Positions 43,428 to 45,695 of a stretch of 45,695 nucleotides of DNA are shown here, in pieces. Positions within the stretch are counted from its first letter, which is position 1. The number at the start of each line of letters is the position of its first letter. A program made the translations under genes and the position numbers. Below the pieces are notes generated by a model. It was not told where the DNA came from. It made no database searches and was given only the letters and a program-made list of their open reading frames with translations. The stretch covers positions 1 through 45,695 of the forward strand of contig NZ_LSJY01000153.1 in NCBI RefSeq assembly GCF_001556865.1. Direction: 5' to 3'. Origin of the DNA: Sphingobium sp. CCH11-B1. GTDB taxonomy: Bacteria; Pseudomonadota; Alphaproteobacteria; Sphingomonadales; Sphingomonadaceae.

Positions 43428-45203
43428 CTATCCGCCGGCACGGGTGGACATTCCGACAGTAGAGGCCGAGGCCGATAGCATGGCCTGCGCCGCCTTCTTT
43501 TCGGGCGAGTCATATGGACCGTAGAGCACCGGCCCCAGAAGTTTGCGAGCAAGATCGGACTTACCCTGGCGAACCAACTCGCTGCCCAGGAGTACCCGGG
43601 GTGTAGGTGCTCCCGGAACCGCTGCGGCGACTTTGGCGAGGATGGCCAGCGCGCTATCCGGTACTTTCGCGCCAGCTCTTGCGTAGCTCTGGAAATTGGC
43701 GATCGCAGCAACAGGATCGCGCGGATCGGTTTGCAGCGCGCGACCGATAGTCTCGCGCGCCGCGGCCAGAGCGCTTTCGCGGGCATCGGCGGGGCCGGCT
43801 AAGGCCTCGTCTGTCTGAGCAATGCCTTTCCATGCCAGCGCCCGGGCGTTCCGGGGGGCCCGGGTCAAAATGCGTTCGGCATCGCCGCGGCATTCGCGGG
43901 CAAGCGCAGCACGGCACTCCGCTTCCGTAGCCACCAGCATCGCGCCGACATCTAAAGGCACCTTGCTCGCTTCCGCCCGCACCGCGGATATCCAAGCGAG
44001 CGCGGCAGTTCGAGATTGGTCGGTGTTCAGCAGGCTGGCGGAAGCATCGGGCGGTGGCAGATTGCCGAGCCGGAGCCTCGCCTTGAGCGCGGTAACTTGG
44101 ACCGGCGAAAGCATGGTCACTGACGGCGCTCCCTGTACACCGGATGGCGCGGCGGTCGCATAGGCCTTCGCTCTCGAAGCGTAACCCATTATCTCTCGAT
44201 TGAGCCTCCCGGGGTCTTTGAAGACCAGGGCGGCTTCAGCCAGGGACGCGCCCTGTCGGATCGCGGCCATATATTGGGCGAACTGCGCCTGCAGCGCCGG
44301 CTTGGGATTAGAAAATACGAAGAAATGCGTGATCAGCCAGGCATGGTAAGGGGTCCAGGTCATCCGGCGCGATCGCGCATCAAGATAGCCGCCCGTCAGA
44401 ACGTCCCGGGCATTCACGTCGCCGTAGGAGCGGAAGACCTGACGAGAGAGTTCGGGCGGCTTGGCATAATCGAGCGAGCCGTCTTTTCTGGCCTCGATCG
44501 TCGAAAACAGCGCGCCTATCCCATCGAGATACCAGCGAGGATAGGGAGCCGGAACATTAGACAGGATGAAGTGCTGCGCGAAAGCGGAGTAGACGACCGA
44601 TTCCCAGGGCCTCACTACCGGAGGAAGATAGGGCTCCCTCTTTCCGATGCAGTCCGTGCCTTGGGCGGCCAAATCCTCGCAGAAACGATCGTGGGCAAGG
44701 CTGGTATTGAGATCGACAAGCTGGTCGCTGCGGGCGACCGCCAGCACTGCGCCGTCCGCGCGAGGATCATAATAGCGTTGGTCCGAAAAGCTCCTGGCGT
44801 AGGGACCTTCTTCCGCGCGGATGTTTCGCAGGCCCAATTCGTCCAGATCGCCGCGAGAACCGAACAGGGTGATTTCGAGCTTCGGCGCACCATCTTGCTG
44901 TCCGGCGGCGCCGTAAAGCCGCGTCATCAGCGCGTGCAGCCGCTCGACATTGCCCGCGATCCGGACCAGTTCGGGTTCGCTTCCGTCGCTGAAGATGACG
45001 ACGTGATCGGTTTCGGCCCGTTTCCACCCGCTACGCTTCAGCGCGTGCTTTTGCGCCGTGACGACGATATCGGGATCGGCCTTCCCGCCGACGGAAGCAC
45101 GGGCGACCTCATCTGCCTGAGCGCCGAGTGCTGACGCTGCAACCAACAACGACTGCGCGAGCAATGCAGCGATGCTCAGGCAAGACCAACGTCCGATCGG
45201 CAT
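43428..45203 (-). CDS. Exported protein with degenerate metallopeptidase-like and TPR regions
   Basis: A 591-residue protein with a signal peptide (IAALLAQSLLVAASALGAQA). Residues 60-330 have the layout of gluzincin-type (DUF1570-like) peptidases: a beta segment, YARSFSDQRYYDPRADGAVL, a helix YSAFAQHFILSN where a HExxH zinc motif would be (206-216), and WYLDGIGALFS where a second Glu is usual (224-234). The HE pair is replaced by Ser-Ala and the second Glu by Asp-Gly, so it is probably not a zinc enzyme. Residues 430-570 are TPR-like helical repeats. It diverges from the double-glycine peptide at 45512; a link is possible. Confidence 0.6.
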   Translation of the reverse strand: MPIGRWSCLSIAALLAQSLLVAASALGAQADEVARASVGGKADPDIVVTAQKHALKRSGWKRAETDHVVIFSDGSEPELVRIAGNVERLHALMTRLYGAAGQQDGAPKLEITLFGSRGDLDELGLRNIRAEEGPYARSFSDQRYYDPRADGAVLAVARSDQLVDLNTSLAHDRFCEDLAAQGTDCIGKREPYLPPVVRPWESVVYSAFAQHFILSNVPAPYPRWYLDGIGALFSTIEARKDGSLDYAKPPELSRQVFRSYGDVNARDVLTGGYLDARSRRMTWTPYHAWLITHFFVFSNPKPALQAQFAQYMAAIRQGASLAEAALVFKDPGRLNREIMGYASRAKAYATAAPSGVQGAPSVTMLSPVQVTALKARLRLGNLPPPDASASLLNTDQSRTAALAWISAVRAEASKVPLDVGAMLVATEAECRAALARECRGDAERILTRAPRNARALAWKGIAQTDEALAGPADARESALAAARETIGRALQTDPRDPVAAIANFQSYARAGAKVPDSALAILAKVAAAVPGAPTPRVLLGSELVRQGKSDLARKLLGPVLYGPYDSPEKKAAQAMLSASASTVGMSTRAGG

Positions 45204-45438
45204 GCATTAAGCCTCGCGATCCAGCGCTACGCGCGCTCAAGGTTGATAGAGTTGGAGTATGCATGACTCGCACCGCCTTTTCCAGCGCATCAAAGCGCCA
45301 CTCCCTGAAAAGGAGACAAAGGGATTCCGGAGCATTTCATGCCTGTTCAAAGTTGGATGACAATGCAGTCTTTTCAGTCGGAATGAAGGTTACCTGGAAG
45401 GTAATCATTATTCAATATTGCTTGCATGGTGAATCCGT

Positions 45439-45468
45439 TTGACTTGCACTTGCAAAAATAAATATCCT
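45439..45468 (+). promoter_or_regulatory. Probable promoter of the double-glycine peptide gene
   Basis: -35 TTGACT (45439-45444) and -10 TATCCT (45463-45468) with 18-base spacing, 44 bases before the peptide start. The region 45204-45438 upstream is otherwise without recognisable gene or repeat. Confidence 0.5.
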
Positions 45469-45511
45469 TCCTGTGCCACACCAGTGGCTACTCGCAAGAC
45501 AGGAGCTGTTT

Positions 45512-45695
45512 ATGTCCGGTTCTGTTCGATCGATTCATTCACTGCTTGCCCGAGAATTAACGATCTCCGAAATCAAAATGGTCTCTGGTGGCCAAACCTG
45601 CGGTGAGGGCAATACCGAGGTCACCACCGAGCCCACTTATGATCGCGTCCCGGGACGTGGTGTAGCTTATCTGGGCCACCGCCAATTTCGGCATC
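45512..45695 (+). CDS. Double-glycine leader peptide (colicin-V-like), cut by window end
   Basis: From the ATG at 45512, behind AGGAG at 45501, 61 codons stay open to the window edge. Residues 14-27 read RELTISEIKMVSGG, the classic leader of class II microcins and related peptides (colicin V leader: MRTLTLNELDSVSGG). C39 peptidase ABC transporters cut such leaders after GG, here after residue 27, releasing a peptide starting QTCGEGNTEV. The visible core has one Cys. It lies opposite the 591-residue exported protein. No C39 transporter is in the window; one may lie to the right. Confidence 0.6.
   Translation, partial: MSGSVRSIHSLLARELTISEIKMVSGGQTCGEGNTEVTTEPTYDRVPGRGVAYLGHRQFRH

Noticed and set aside
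1..45695. CRISPR array
   Set aside because: No regularly spaced repeats of 24-40 bases seen anywhere, and no cas-like product.

Overview
The window reads as accessory DNA from a GC-rich alphaproteobacterium, most likely a sphingomonad (Sphingomonadaceae). This rests on gene content and style rather than on a marker gene: three TonB-dependent receptors with FecI/FecR regulators, GTGA and ATGA gene overlaps, a CueR/Cop copper block, a SorAB sulfite dehydrogenase and a Slam heme locus. There are no rRNA genes, no complete tRNA and no CRISPR array. The patchwork of modules, an IS21-type end, a tyrosine recombinase, a tRNA-Lys fragment and several broken genes point to a mobile or repeatedly rearranged region.

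Layout. 1-1333: an IS21-family end, a decayed flavin oxidoreductase tail and a metallo-beta-lactamase-fold hydrolase. 1381-5148 (minus): LysR regulator, TDT-family (probable sulfite) exporter, sulfite dehydrogenase SorA and a frameshifted cytochrome SorB. 5226-8234: a uracil-DNA-glycosylase-like protein, then a tightly overlapping operon of a membrane protein, a DUF305 protein and a YVTN beta-propeller. 8728-17400: a cell-surface-signalling locus with sigma factor, FecR and an STN-containing TonB receptor on minus, facing a paralogous receptor and a secreted PHP/CehA-type metallohydrolase on plus. 17669-22682 (minus): a tyrosine recombinase and an ABC-HlyD-TolC exporter operon whose ABC nucleotide-binding domain has lost every catalytic motif. 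23140-29606: copper homeostasis, with the CopA ATPase and CueR on minus, and two small metal-binding proteins, the multicopper oxidase and outer-membrane CopB/PcoB on plus, around two back-to-back MerR-type promoters.

30011-30057 is the 3' half of a tRNA-Lys(CTT) gene, a probable attachment site. Right of it lie a Shedu-type nuclease gene and a heme-acquisition locus (31367-39085): Fur-like box, sigma factor, FecR, TonB receptor, Slam, heme oxygenase, DUF454 protein and TonB. That locus has suffered a deletion that joins a 3'-truncated receptor to the last ~30 codons of what was probably the Slam-exported hemophore. 39100-42829 holds a spermidine-synthase-like protein, a DUF1275 membrane protein, a small helical protein, an XRE/YjdM-like pair, an acyl carrier protein and an HTH protein. 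42830-43427 has no recognisable gene but is rich in hairpins. At the right edge a large exported protein with a degenerate metallopeptidase-like domain diverges from a small peptide with a colicin-V-like double-glycine leader, cut by the window end.

The points most worth a second look are the motif-less ABC exporter, the deletion-scarred Slam/hemophore locus, the paired receptors with a secreted hydrolase, the double-glycine peptide at the edge, and the Shedu gene beside the tRNA scar.
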